Shown here in pieces: positions 1 through 13,230 of a stretch of 64,000 nt of DNA (positions are counted from its first letter, which is position 1; every line of letters starts with the position of its first letter). Under the pieces are notes generated by a model. It searched no databases and had not been told where the DNA came from. It saw only the letters and a list, made by a program, of their open reading frames with translations. Source of the stretch: Mesaphorura yosii (Eukaryota; Arthropoda; Collembola; Poduromorpha; Tullbergiidae); contig WIXG01000356.1 of the NCBI GenBank assembly GCA_009869945.1, positions 1 through 64,000 on the forward strand. The letters run 5' to 3'. A program made the translations under genes and the position numbers.

Positions 1-110
1 AGAGCGCGGATTGCGAGAATTTCGAGAATAATGCGAGAAGGCTTCGGTCGTTCTCGCGAGAACGATATTCTCGCAAATGCGAGGTTCTCGCGAGAACAAT
101 TCTCGAGAAT
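1..110. repeat. Cluster of TTCTCGCGAGAA-type palindromes
   Basis: The first 110 bases carry two perfect copies of the 12-base palindrome TTCTCGCGAGAA (51-62 and 85-96), the related palindrome ATTCTCGAGAAT (99-110) and several GCGAGAA half sites (13-19, 33-39). The pattern is far denser than elsewhere in the window. It could be the edge of a repeat array continuing to the left, or a cluster of protein binding sites. Confidence 0.6.
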
Positions 111-3100
111 GGATGCCCTAGTGTCGACAGAATTTGCTGATCGGTAGAAATTGCTTCATATATTTTGAAGTCTGAATTTTAAATGAATGAGAGTCTGTTG
201 TAGCTTCACCGCATTTGCATTCTCCAGAATTTCTAATCACTCGTGTCGTACGTTTGTGTATTGCCTTCTCTCGTTCAGAATACTGAACGGTCAGCGTGAA
301 TTGTGAATTTTAAGCGCAGCAAATGGCTTTAATGGCATGGCACGGGTCTTTGTGCTGATTAAACCCTCGCTCGGTTGTATTGCCGTCTCTCAACTCGCCC
401 AAGTTTAATGCCCATATCTTTCATTCACACATCTTCCTCCTGCAGTTGCAGTTGTAATATAATCTCTAAATTTATTACTGTGGATTTGCCCGAATTGTCG
501 CCGATGACGCGAGGCCACAACTCGTTCACACTTTCGCCTCTGCTCTGTCGTCGTCTGTCCCAGTCGCAGTATGCGTACTGCGTACAATTTTAAGCTGTGT
601 GTAATTTCAGACATTAAATGCATAACGTGATGTAAGCATCGAAATCGAATCGGATGAGCGAATGAATCATAAGGCATGACCAACACTTCTTTCACCCTGT
701 CTATGTCTCTGCCCCGTGCCAAATGCCAAATTTATTCATTCTAAAAATAGCCCGTACAAAGTAGATTTCATGCTTAGCATTAGCAACATATGTACCGGAT
801 GGATATGGAATGGACGTGAAATACGGCACGAGTTTTTCTCCATGTAATTTATACTTCTAATCTCCTGCCTGGATCGAACCTGATTAGAATCTATATGAGT
901 AATGTACACAACAGGAAATGTGGAGGCAGCCTGTCGCCTTCACTTGTACACTCATGGGCGTAGTATCAATATCAGATTAAAAATTTTGATGTCTTTATTA
1001 GTACGATTATAAATGTCACATTCGTGTGTTGCGTCACCGTCACACATTTTGTGGCTCTCAATCCGCCTCGGAAAATTTGATGAGGCTCTCTGATAGCCTA
1101 TTTTCGAGACAACAATAAATCACAGGCAGACTGTGCCATTCACGAAATGAAGACACATTTTCTTTAGGCAAAAAAATTGTAATTAAACATTTCTTCATTT
1201 CGTTCGTTACTGCATTGTCAGAGTTAGTAGTGGCCCCAATTGACCATGGTTTTGGCCTGCGCACTACAACAGAACAATAATGGCCGAGTCCGAGTTGGTA
1301 CAATTCGAATTTCAGTTTCACAAATGCATAAATCACATCCGAACCAATATTTCAAATCCTCGGGACTAAAAATGAACACGAAGGTCCGGAGAGGTGAAAA
1401 GAGTGTCAGGAACACATGTTCTACGGACTTTTATCATTTGTTGCTGTTCGGTCGTCGGGAATTATTGTGCTACAAAGGTGCACTCGATTCGCATCATTGC
1501 ATTATCTTCTCGTTCAAAACCTATTAAAAGATGGGTTTAAATCATGCCCGTTCGAAATGGAAAATATTTTTAATCTCGTATATCACGGAAGGGTCATATT
1601 TTGAAGGGGTCACGAAAAGTGTCAAAAGCAATTGCATTTTACATTGCACACGGTTACCGAAGTGTGGCACCGTGAGGATGAATGGGTCGATGAGTTGGGT
1701 AGATAAGAATTTCTCTTTCTGCTAATGACTACTTATCAGTTCACGAGTTCACACCTGGTCAGTCGTCAGTGTAATTCGGCGGTGCGGAGTCCATCTAAAT
1801 CATGTACCCAAGGGAAGCATAGTTTATGTTTATGTCTTTTGCGCTCAACCTTGAGTTCAGGTTTCGGAATTATTGCTGTTGCATGCTCAGGCAGGCCGTG
1901 ATGAGATTTGTAACAAGAAAAGGAGGTACAACTTACAACGGGCCGTAAAACGGCTTTCGTTGACATTAATGATGATTGGAAGGCAGGCAGATTCTAAATC
2001 ATTTTGCGCCTGGCGCCTGAAGGAATCAGAACTCAGCAGTTAGCATTCCAGTTCCAGTTAATTACTAACAAATACGCACTTGTAGAATGATAATTAGTAA
2101 ATTTAGCCCGGAAGCCTTAAGCAAGCACACAAGAAATTACCTTCATCTCGTACCTGCTCGTTATACGTGGGGGTTGCTAATAAGTTGATGAGTCGGCAAA
2201 CATGAAATGTGAATAATAACTCGAGTCAAATGTTTAATTACCCAACGGCAACAACGCGTAGGCCTCGTGCGGTTGCAGAATTCGTCGAAGGGGAACACTT
2301 GCCGACTTGCCGGCATGCCGGGCGCGAGAAAGACACCGAAACTTGTTGAGTTGTCTAGCAAGGCAACTTTCATTTTCACTGAGAGATAATTTATTGCTCC
2401 TGCCGCTGCCAGCCCTTTTATTTGTGATAATACAATTTCTTACACTAGACTTCGCATCGCCCTGCTTGGTTCGGCCCAGCGCAGCATAGTCTTATGTAAT
2501 AAAGTATATTATAAAAGTTGCTTGACATATGGGCGAATAATAAATAAAAATGCTGTTACTTTTACTCTACTTTAGTGTGCCCAAACGACGCGAGAAGAAG
2601 CAGTACAATCTTCCTCGACTGGAGAAAGATTTATATATAAATACCGAAATTAGACGTACAAACATTTTAGGACTAACCTCATGCTGCGTGAATGCATTCA
2701 TCTAAACTGGTCGCTCGCGTCTCGAGCTGCTATTATGGAAAGGCTTTGCTTCTCTGACTTTGAGCCTTCCAGACAATGACAATAGATATTCGCTAGCCTG
2801 CCTGCCGCAGAATTCAGTGAGTGAATACAATGCAGGGTCAAGTTGGGTGGGTGAAAAACTTATGCGTAGACACTCGCGAGTGCGACAGTCAAATAAGATC
2901 AAATTGAAGGATCATTTGCCCAGCAATTTTTCTCTTTTTTGAGATAAATCCGTCCTGCTTCTGGCTGATGTCCACTCTGATTGTACACTTGAATGCACTT
3001 CATTCACATTCTCGCTTTCAGTGACCATTTGTATTCTGCCGATCCAGAACAATCGAATGCAAATGATGTATACATTGTTCATAGCACACACAGAGCGTTA

Positions 3101-6100
3101 AAGTTGTTTGTACATTGGTAGCCCCATAATGGCCAATGCAGGCAGAGGTCAATTTATTTTATGGACAATTTCAGTGTAACTAAACACTGTTGGATCTAAT
3201 AATAAAAGCATATAATGCTCTAGAGTGACAAACACCAAAGTACAGCAAAAGACAAATACAGAGTGCAGCAAACGATTCAGTGATTCATTTGAATAGATTC
3301 ATTTCTCTTTGTTTCCTCTTTCCATGAAATCACTTGAATTCACATTTACACATACGCACTCGAGCTAGTACATGGACGTGGTGCAAATCTCTACTCATTC
3401 ATGGAAAGTCAACGCACACGAACGCATCACCGCACTGACAGCCTCTGACTGTCTGTCTTCGCTCACTTTTTGATGTAGATTGATGATGAGAAATATTATT
3501 TTAGAAGGCCCGATGCCAACGCAGTGTAAGCATGAGATTAGGCAGTCGAGTCGAGAGGTCTTGCCCTGACTTGTGAAAATTAATGAGCGCGTTGTGCTCA
3601 AGTTGAAGCGGCAAGGCAGACTCGCGATGCTCACGCACAATGGAATTCAAATCAAAAGAAGATTTATTTCCGTGGGACATGCGTGCTCGGAAATCCAGCT
3701 TGTCAACGTTAAAAATGAACCACAACCGCAAACTCTCCAGAGCACGACCCGGCTTGTATAAAAATTAGAGCCGCAAGACTCGACATTAAAATTGAATTAG
3801 AAGGTCTCCGCGTCCGCACGCGGCAGCCACTTCAAGCCAGTCACAAACTGCACGCCTTTAATTAGTGCACACAAAAGAAATCATGGAGATGCGAACTTTC
3901 TCTCGACATATTCTTCATGAACTTTCTTCGCCATCACTTTTGTTTCGGATGCTCGGACGGTATTAACAAAGTGCATTGCAGCGTAACTTTATTCATAATT
4001 TAATTAGCATTCGTCAGCCGACGGAGATTTTAGCCTTTAATTACTCCAGGCTGCGCAGAGGTTCTTTGAAACGAAAATCTTGCAATCAAGTAAGGCAAAG
4101 CCAAGAGATTTTGGCCTTTCGAAAGTTTTTGTGCAGATTCTCATGAATTGTCTAGGCAAGCGTGGAACGATTGGAATGACGGAGGAAAGAAGGCTGGATG
4201 ACTCAAAGACCCACAATGACATGACATACTGTAATAATGGCCCAGCACCCACAGCAAGAACATTCAAGCATCCTAACGACCTTTGCCCACACTGCACGGA
4301 CGCATAACAGAGTTTAATTTCGGAAGCTATTACGGCTTCCCATTGTAGTAAGCTTCCGCATCACTTCACGTTGCATATTGTGCTTCATTCATTCAGCGGT
4401 CTAGCTCCGCGCTCACTGCGTTGGTCCTGCTGGCTGGCCAGTCGACGCCGTGGCCGTGGCTGTGCCAAGCACAAATTACAAATTCAATTAGCTTCCTCTC
4501 TCCTGTATTGCAAAAATGCAAAGGGCGGTTATGGGTTATTTACAAATTTAATTACACGTTACATAAGCCTTCGTTATAAATACGCTCGGGTAACATCAAG
4601 AGTCAGGCCAAAGGCCTATCTGGCATTTGGCTTCATCTGGCACAGAGAACATGGTTTATTGCAATGTGTTGTGGACTAGCCTTCACTTCGTTCGGAACGG
4701 CGAAACATTTCAGTCAATAGTGTACTGGCATTCTCCCTTTTAATTTAGATTTTTATTTTACACATTGTGATTATAATACGCGCGATGATACGCCTTGAGT
4801 ATCGAAATTAGGGTTTTCTGCTCGTGGAGCACCGCGATTAATTCCCCTTCAGCGTGGTGTCATTTTATTATATCGATACGAAAGGATGAAATGCTGGAAG
4901 GAAGAAAAATTCATAAAACTGTAATTGTTGATCACGCTCGTGGTCGTGGTCCGCAATTATTCTCATCGCATCCCTTTGCTCTTGTTCTCTGCTATCAATG
5001 CAACAAGAAACTGGGCTGCAGTTTATGGTTTCCAGTTTATAGTTATGCCAGTTTATGGTTAATGGTCATATTTATACGCCCCGATGAAAGTCAGCTCAGC
5101 ATGAGCAGTAACATGGGTTTTCTCCCGGCTTTTCTTTGCATCGGGATAAATAATAGCCCACTATTTTATTATGTGTATACATCAGGCCTGACTCGACTCG
5201 AATAAATTTCTCATTACCCAAACACGAAGGCGAAGCGGTGCCGGCACAGCCGGCGTTGCTGTTACTGAATTTTATATTATTGCATCTGCATGCGAAAGAA
5301 ATATAATGCCCATCAATTATTCAAAAGTCTCATTTTTAAATAGCACCGTTCAACCACGCACGCAGTACGGCACGGTACTGTTTTCGGGTGCATGTTTCTT
5401 TTTTAATATTTCATCACGCATTCCATAAATAGAGCCTGAATGCGTGCCGTCTGCGTTATGACTGGGGAAAGGTTACTCATTACTCGCCACGTCCACGATC
5501 TTTTTATATTTCATTACCCCACACTGTTTGCATTTTACAGCCACATTGTTTACTTACCTCTTTCCCTGTGCTGTCTTTAAAAAAAACGCGTGTTTATGAA
5601 ATATGAGCCATAGCGAGTCGCGATCATAACAAGAACTTCGAGTACAATGTGTAACCCTTTTCACGCACGGCACATTTTATTTTTACAAGTTTATTCATTC
5701 ACGAAATTACGAATTTGAAAGACAGACAGGCAACCAAAATAGAAATCCATTCAGTATAATGGAGTACCACAAACGAAACAATACAAGTGCACATTGTTAA
5801 TGGGATCGTGGAAGTATTGATTCACAATCTACGATATTTTTATACCTTTCGAGAATAGATCACATTGACAGCAGAGAGCGGGTAAACAAAATATGCTTGC
5901 GCAAGAATGGAACCGCGACCAGTGAATCATTCGTATTTCGTCCGTAGCACTTTTAGTTTGCATTAGAATGGGTTAACACGCGTCGCGTTGGTCGCTGGAA
6001 GTGTGGTAACTATCTGCGAAAAATATCTCGCGTATTTTCTCTGTAAATATGAATGGTATTACTGATAATAATAAATGTAAACTTAAGTTGTATGGATTAC

Positions 6101-9100
6101 GCAACCCCGAATGCAGTGTGCAGACACACTCACGCAGTAGGCGATGTGCATCGCGCCTGCCTGCGCTTCGCGGTAAGCCAAAATAATGCATGTAGCAATA
6201 TCGATTACAATTTATTACCGTATGTATGATTTCAAAATAATAATCCCTCGCGCAAGCGTCGGCAGACTGCCTGCGCTGAGTCTGCGACTCGCATACACGC
6301 AGACTCTTTTTAAAAAATGAAAGTGTGGACAGTTGTATTGTTGCACTGCATATTCGTGAGAAACTATGCATAGAAAAATAGCGACAACTGACAACTGACA
6401 AAGGAACAACACGCAACATGAACCTGGACCTGGCCCTCGCTTTCGCTTTCGGATTTGGGGCTTCTGTCCATTTGATTATAAAAATATGAGTATTTAAGCT
6501 CTTTTTAGTAATAACGGCCACTCTTTCTCCAAACAAAACAAATACACGCTATGGTTCGGCGACTGCGGCTGGTGAAACGTACCCTACTATTTTCTCTATT
6601 GTACAAGAAGGAGGTGTGAGAGAAATTGTCTCGTGGTCGTATTATATCAAACGAAGGGACCACGCCTTGGTTCAACTTTTTTTTATCAGACCGGCAACTG
6701 AAACTAGGTCTTGAATGTTGTTAATGGAAGGACCGGTACTGAAATACGAAAAGAAAAATCCGGTTTCACTTTTTGCAGTTGAATTTTTGTCGCAGGAAAT
6801 AAAGAATTTGTCCCGAATTAAAGCAGGAGGTGTTGAAATGTCAAACGAAAATGTTGATTTACAATTTTGCACGGAAATGTTGTGAAATTCCCGCATTGTT
6901 TGCACTGGCACCCGGCTAAACATCGACCACATGTTGTTGCGTGTCTTAAAATTGTCAAGAAGAAAACCTGTGCAATGCAGTTTGTTTAATTTCCATAAAT
7001 TGTACCCATCAGCCAGTCGTCGAGAGACACAGTCGGCTATGCTAGACAAGATTCCTCAACGAAGAGTGACGACAATGAATGAGATTCACACAATGTCAAC
7101 GTCAGAACCGAATGTCAGCGTAGAAATGCAGCATGTCGACAAGACAAATGTGACACAGCAATCAACACCAAACGTTGTGGAAAGAAAATTTATGCCATTA
7201 ACGCATGCGCCGTTGATTTCATTCGAATTCAATACCTCATGCATTAAACAGGACCCAAAACAAGCCGGGCATAATTTATTGTGTTTTCCTAATCGGCTTA
7301 ATAATGTAGAAATGCGATGTAAACCTTATACTGTCTTTTCTAGTTCAGGAAATCTTTGCCAAGATCTCTCACAGCCTTTCTATCCGGAAGATTTGCAATT
7401 TGCAGACATTGCAGCAAAATTTTATTTGCTTAATGTCAAGTGCACACAACGCATTGCTTCATGATTACTGCAGCGTTACGCAGTGTTGAATGCACGCTTC
7501 TTTTGGCTAGGGTCAGGCAATTAACAATATTATGGTCGTATTCACCCAGAATTTATCGCCTTCAGATCTAACGCATGAGCTGTCTTCAAGTGATAAAACT
7601 GCAGCAGTGAAATGGTGGAATGATGAGCTCCGAATTTTCGATTCTTGTTCTGGTGGGAGCCCAGAGCAAAAGAGTTTGTATGTGCGTATGGTTGACTGCG
7701 TAATTTGAATCAAGTGAACGAGATATCTCTGATGGATTTTGCTCGAGTGCCCGCAGAATTCGAGATCAACAATGCCATGCGTGATGCGTGTATGATTGAA
7801 TGAGGACGAAATGAGAGAAAAATAGAGAGAAGACAAGAAACGCATCAAAATGATACGCTTGACTTGTCTAAATGAATCCTCGGATGCATTTTGTCCTTCC
7901 ATTCGATCTACTGATTTCTGGTCCTGGTTGCCTTCAAGCTAAATCAGTTTGGTCAACAAATACGGTGCGCTGCTGTCCAAATAAATACGATATTTGATAG
8001 TTTGATACACAGACCTTGATCTCTGTCAGATTGCAGAATTGCCGTCTCAATCTCCTTGCCCGCAGAGTTGCTTTCATGGAATGGCTTGAGGGTAAATCTA
8101 CAGTCAATCTGTATTTTATATATTAACTGATACAAATTTAATTTGGTATTCATGCCCCGAACTCTTTTGTCAGTCGGCGGCTGAGGCTGAAAATTCGTTT
8201 CGATCGTTGTTCCCCGCTTTGACTAACTCGTCTTGCGATTTGAAAACCACTGCGAATCAGTGCTTTCGCATTCGAAGTGCATTCCGGTGCCGGTTCCGGC
8301 GACAACAGCGCAGACCGACCCGCCTTTGTTTATGCTTATTAAGCCTACAAATGCAGTTTCTTGATTCAGTACCTCATAGTATGCAGTAAGTCTGCATGTC
8401 CTCTTCTGTGCTTGGAGATGCGAACATATTTATACCCAAAGGACTTTCACACAAGACTGAATTCCAATAAAATTCGTGGTATGAATAAAGGTGCACGTAT
8501 GGAATGAGTTGAAAGGAGGAAACAATCATAACAAGATTTTATCTCTTTTCTTTTATCTTGGATAACAATATTATTATTCTTCCGTGCCTGAACTTCAATT
8601 TTGGTCGATGCGGTGGGGGCAGTGGTTCTGAAATAAGAAAAAGCCAGCGTGGGCACTGTGATCTCCTTCCTTTTTGCATGTTTTGGTCATTTGTGCTTTT
8701 TCCGGAAATAGTGACAAGGTACAAAGGTCCATCCATCCATTCATCCTCGTCATCCGCCCACAATGACGCAAAGAAAGCTTGCTTTCACTTCACTATTCAA
8801 ATGCCGAAGTTTGCCCATTCACGAAACCCTGCATCGTGCATCTCTTAACGGTGCTCGGCTTGCGTCATGCGTCTTTCTTGGTGCGCTGGCACTCTGCATT
8901 CGTAACTACCCAATGTAAAATGATTAGGTTGGGAGGCTGGGAATTGAGTGAATGAAATCATGAAATGTGAGCGTTATTAAGGTTATGATTATTGCTCCGC
9001 AGGTTTTTATCATCTAATTTATTTGCTTGACAATTCGATTCGCGTCCTAATGACTTCTGGGTTTGAGTTCGAGCTGGGGCTGGATTCCCTTTCAGGCATC

Positions 9101-12100
9101 CAGGAGATTATTACGAACTTCATACGTTCATGGCGTTAGAGGTGACGGATTCAAATGCTAAGGGGTTGAAAGGATGCAAGGTATTTCAAATTGCGAATTC
9201 AATACACACTGCACTGTATTGTGACGCGAGAGGTGAATTTGAAAAGAAAAGTAAGAGCGTCAAACCTCAACTCACATTCAATATTGAAAAAAGTGTCAAA
9301 TATGTCAAGCATAGATTAATATTGTAAAACCCTCAGTGTATGTGTACGCTTGACGCTTTTAAAGAAGCCTGCCACTGTTACTGCGATGCTGCAGCTGGCA
9401 TGCATTACACACCTAGATTGATTGCTTACTCTATTACCAATACCACCGATAATATATGCAGCTTGCCTTGCCGTGTCTAGGCCGGGGCCATGCCCTGCCT
9501 AATCCAACTGGAAGGGTATTTTTGGAGCGAGTGGGAAACAGTTTCGATACAGATCGAACGATAAGACAGTAAAGCAGGATAGCAGGAGCACCACTCATGT
9601 ATCCATGGAGTACAGTTTCCGTGTATTTTCATCACCCCAAGAGTGCCATTACGCACTACACTGAAAAGAAACAAGAAATGCACCAAAAACTTCATCTCTC
9701 GTCTTGCAGCACGGCACGAGACCACACTTCAATCACATAAACTTGGGTTACCAAAATAACGAACCCAACCTCCGTCGCTGTGCTCTGCTTTGGAAGCCTT
9801 CAAAAATGCAGCAAAGGCAGTTTGCACTTAAACTAAACTCAAACTTAACATGACACGAGCGTAATCAATAGCGTTCGTTTCTATTATTTCTCCCGTTGCG
9901 TTGTTGCGTTGCATTCGCGTTGATGTTGATACTTGTTGTCTACTCTCAACGCAACAGCACGTCGGTCGGTTCTGACACTAAACTTCAGCCTGCCTGCTCA
10001 TTCTTCACAGTGAATGGCAAAACTGCACAAATGCAGATTCTTATCGGGTTTTATTCTTTCCTGGCAAGTTGTGTGGAGACAGTGAGGACCAATTCAGTAT
10101 GCTGCTGAAAGAACCTTGCACTTTTCGTCAATTTTGTAGATGACGACTTGATGACAAGGAATAAAACTGCCTCAATTCAATACTTCCTTCCTTTGAGAGT
10201 GGATGACGATAAATTGAAAGAAATATACGAGGCAATAGAAAAAGTGAAGAAGAGAACCGAAGAGAATGCATGAGTGTTGAAAGATTGCATCCATCCTTCG
10301 AGCATCTTTCTGATTCTGAAGCACGACACGAGCATCCATAATGCATAAGTGGCTGGCTGGCCGGCCGGCAGTTGCTGGTGTCTGCCTTTATTTTGGCAAA
10401 ATGTAAGCATTACACAATATCAAGCATCTTAATAGTTTTTTGAATGCACTCGAAAGTTTACGAGTATGAGACAAAACTTCTTTTATTATGCCATTTTTTC
10501 CGTAAATATTTTCCTTGATGGTTCCTCACGCAATGCACGCAAAACGTAATACAGTTCAGCTCCACGCGAGCGGCTAATGTTCTGCTGCCTGTCTGCAGAC
10601 AGTACGTACAGGGTACATCTCAAGCATGTGTCATCACCAATATAAACTTAGACGTCTGGTGTCTCGGAAGTCTCACGTCTGAAGTTATTCTAGGATAAGT
10701 TTACTTCGTTGTTGTTTCGCTGAACTGAGATTGAGATATTGAATTCTGTTCAAGCAATAATAAATCCGGTGCAGCTCGCCGCAGCGTGCTGCTTACACCA
10801 CTTTTTTCTGATGCTGCAAAGATTGCCGCTGTTTACTTATTGTACGGCAAGTATAATAGAAATTTTAATACATAATTTGGGTATCGGCACGAGAGCAGAA
10901 GCTAAATTTGAAGATTGAGATCGTGAGGTGAATAATAAGGGATGAGGTTTTGAAGGGAATATGAGAGGGGTTGAAATATCATGCAACAAGGCGAAAAGCA
11001 GGCTAAAATGAATTAGAGTTTAGCCTGACGTCTTTGCGAATATTTTGAACTTGAACTTTATGGTTTGGGCAACTTTCTCCGTTTGTAGTTTGTTAATGAG
11101 AAATAAGTGTGCGACTTGCATCGCGGCGCACATTGCAATACATGAATACACGAATCTTGATCCTTAATTTTCGAGTCTAATTCTTCTTTCCGGATTGCCT
11201 TCTTTGGTCTAGCATTTATAAGTAGATTACGCATTTAAATTGAAGTTGAGCGGATCCCAGATTCGCCACTCTCTGCAATTCAAATTCTGCTCTTCAATTC
11301 AATTGCGCATGCACTAAGCTCACAGAGTATACATCTTTTGAAATTCAGAAACTGATTCAAAAGATCAACAATAACACCAACAGTAAACAACAAGCAAAAA
11401 ATTCTGAAATTCTAACTGGAACGGTCGGATGCAGTCTATTCATTCTTGGATGGTTGAGTTAGTGTTAAGTTGGTTGTCGATGTTGAAAGATTGAATGGCA
11501 AGATAGATCAATCAAACGAAGTGTGATTTTTGTGTGTGTTTTGAAACGCAGCATATTAACATATGATATTCTTTTTGTTGGTTTTCAACGCTAAGCCGCA
11601 TATCGTGCGATGGTTCAAGTTCAAAGCACTCAATCTTTCACCGCCATCAGCATCGTATTTTCGTATTGGCATGATGCATATTTCATCGTTTCCATTCATT
11701 TGCAGTGCAGGCCGCGCTCCCGTCGAACTTGATACGAATCAAATCCCAAGGTGCTAAGCACACTGGGCCATGGTGTGCAGCGTGTTATGGATTTTTCAGA
11801 GTAATTATAATGAATTCGGGCTTAATGTGCGCAGAATTATTGATAAAAGGGTTGCATCTTGAAAGCACGCCGTCGTGCCGCGTGTTCTTCAGATTTTAAT
11901 AACCGAAAATGAAGTACTCAAATCTATTTAATAAAAAAGAGTCGCTAATGGATTTCTCCCTTGCCCATCATTTTTAATTCCCTCGAACACGAGTCTTGGT
12001 TTCGAGTTCTGTAAGAGGCTTCTTTCTCTGCTTGCTTACCCCATCACACCGGGAATAAACTCGTGGAGGCACCAAGCCGGGAGAAGAAGCGATAGCAATA

Positions 12101-13212
12101 TTTTATCAGAGGTATCTACAAGATAAGATATTTGCTGCGTGTTGGCATTTGGCACTTTGACATATTATCATTAGCTAATTGAAATTTTAATTACAAGTTC
12201 CACACCTTGTTACACAGCAACAAGGAGTCGGTTTCCTTTGTGAGGCGTTGCATTGAAAGGAAATGATGTTTAACAATTTCCCGACGACGACGAGACGTGG
12301 AAAGTTTTTCTTTGATGTTAATTCTATTGTATCAACAGAACAGATAACAAACCTTAATTCGTTTTCCTTCTACAAAGTTGAAGTTAGTATCAACGAACTG
12401 TTGGCAGTGCATTGTATTGTACGCATTGTACGTCATCCTTAGTTAACAAATTAAACCTGTGTCGTACTTTTCAATATCGAAATTACACCTACGCACTTCA
12501 TTGCAGTCAACTATAGTCTGCAGTCTGTACAAAAAGTTTTTGTGAAAAGGATTTGAATTGGCTCACAACCAAATCAATAATGCACTTCAGTAATGAAAAA
12601 CTTTTACCAATGCAATGCCAGTGGCAAGGCTGTGCTATGCCATAACAAAGCAGAAGTCATAGTCAGAAGTCAAAGTTTTTAAAAATTAAAGTGCCAAAAG
12701 TGCAATGTGCAGGAAGTGTGAATTTTACGAACTTGAATTTGAATGGAAACTTCTGCGTAAAGTTTGCATTTTGATGGGTTTCTTATGTTGGGTAGTTCTT
12801 TCTACTGCTATTAGTTTAAGTATTCTAATGATACGATTGTTGTTACAGAATTGCTGTTGTTAAGTCTACTTCAGATACTTGCGCGAGTTAGTTGGATACA
12901 CAGACGACGACGAAGACATGGCTGCTTTCCCATGCTGTCAAGAAAAGTTTGTCTGCCCCTTTTTGATTGAATAAAGTGTAATGTGCAATATGCAGGCATA
13001 AAATATTCCAGCGTACAGCCTTTTCCTGCATTGTCTGCGACGCTGGTTCGATGTCATTCCCATTTCTTGTCTCGTCTCCTTTTATCCTCAATCTTAAAAC
13101 TTCTAATGCATAATGGCATAATTTTAATGGAATTTATGATTCTTTCATTTTATATTTATACTAACTAAAGTTGTGCATCATGGACGCGATTCAATGCAGA
13201 GCAAGTGCAGGC

Positions 13213-13230
13213 GGAACCGGTGCCGGTTCC
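13213..13230. promoter_or_regulatory. Inverted repeat GGAACCGG-TG-CCGGTTCC
   Basis: Perfect 8-base arms around a 2-base centre. Each arm contains AACCGG/CCGGTT, which resembles the known Grainyhead binding core AACCGGTT. A related run, CCGGTGCCGGTTCCGG, lies at 8284-8299. The regulatory role is inference only. Confidence 0.3.

Noticed and set aside
872-890. GGTTCGATCC on the minus strand, resembling a tRNA B box
   Set aside because: No A box, acceptor stem or anticodon arm can be drawn around it.
5973-6536. 187-codon minus-strand open frame
   Set aside because: It does not begin with ATG; the first ATG leaves 148 codons, which is near chance expectation. The translation is Cys/Arg/Ser-rich without any motif.
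9896-10108. Plus-strand hydrophobic segment considered as the Fas2 signal exon
   Set aside because: It has no ATG (TTG, with a stop upstream) and no donor in the required phase; 15359 fits better.
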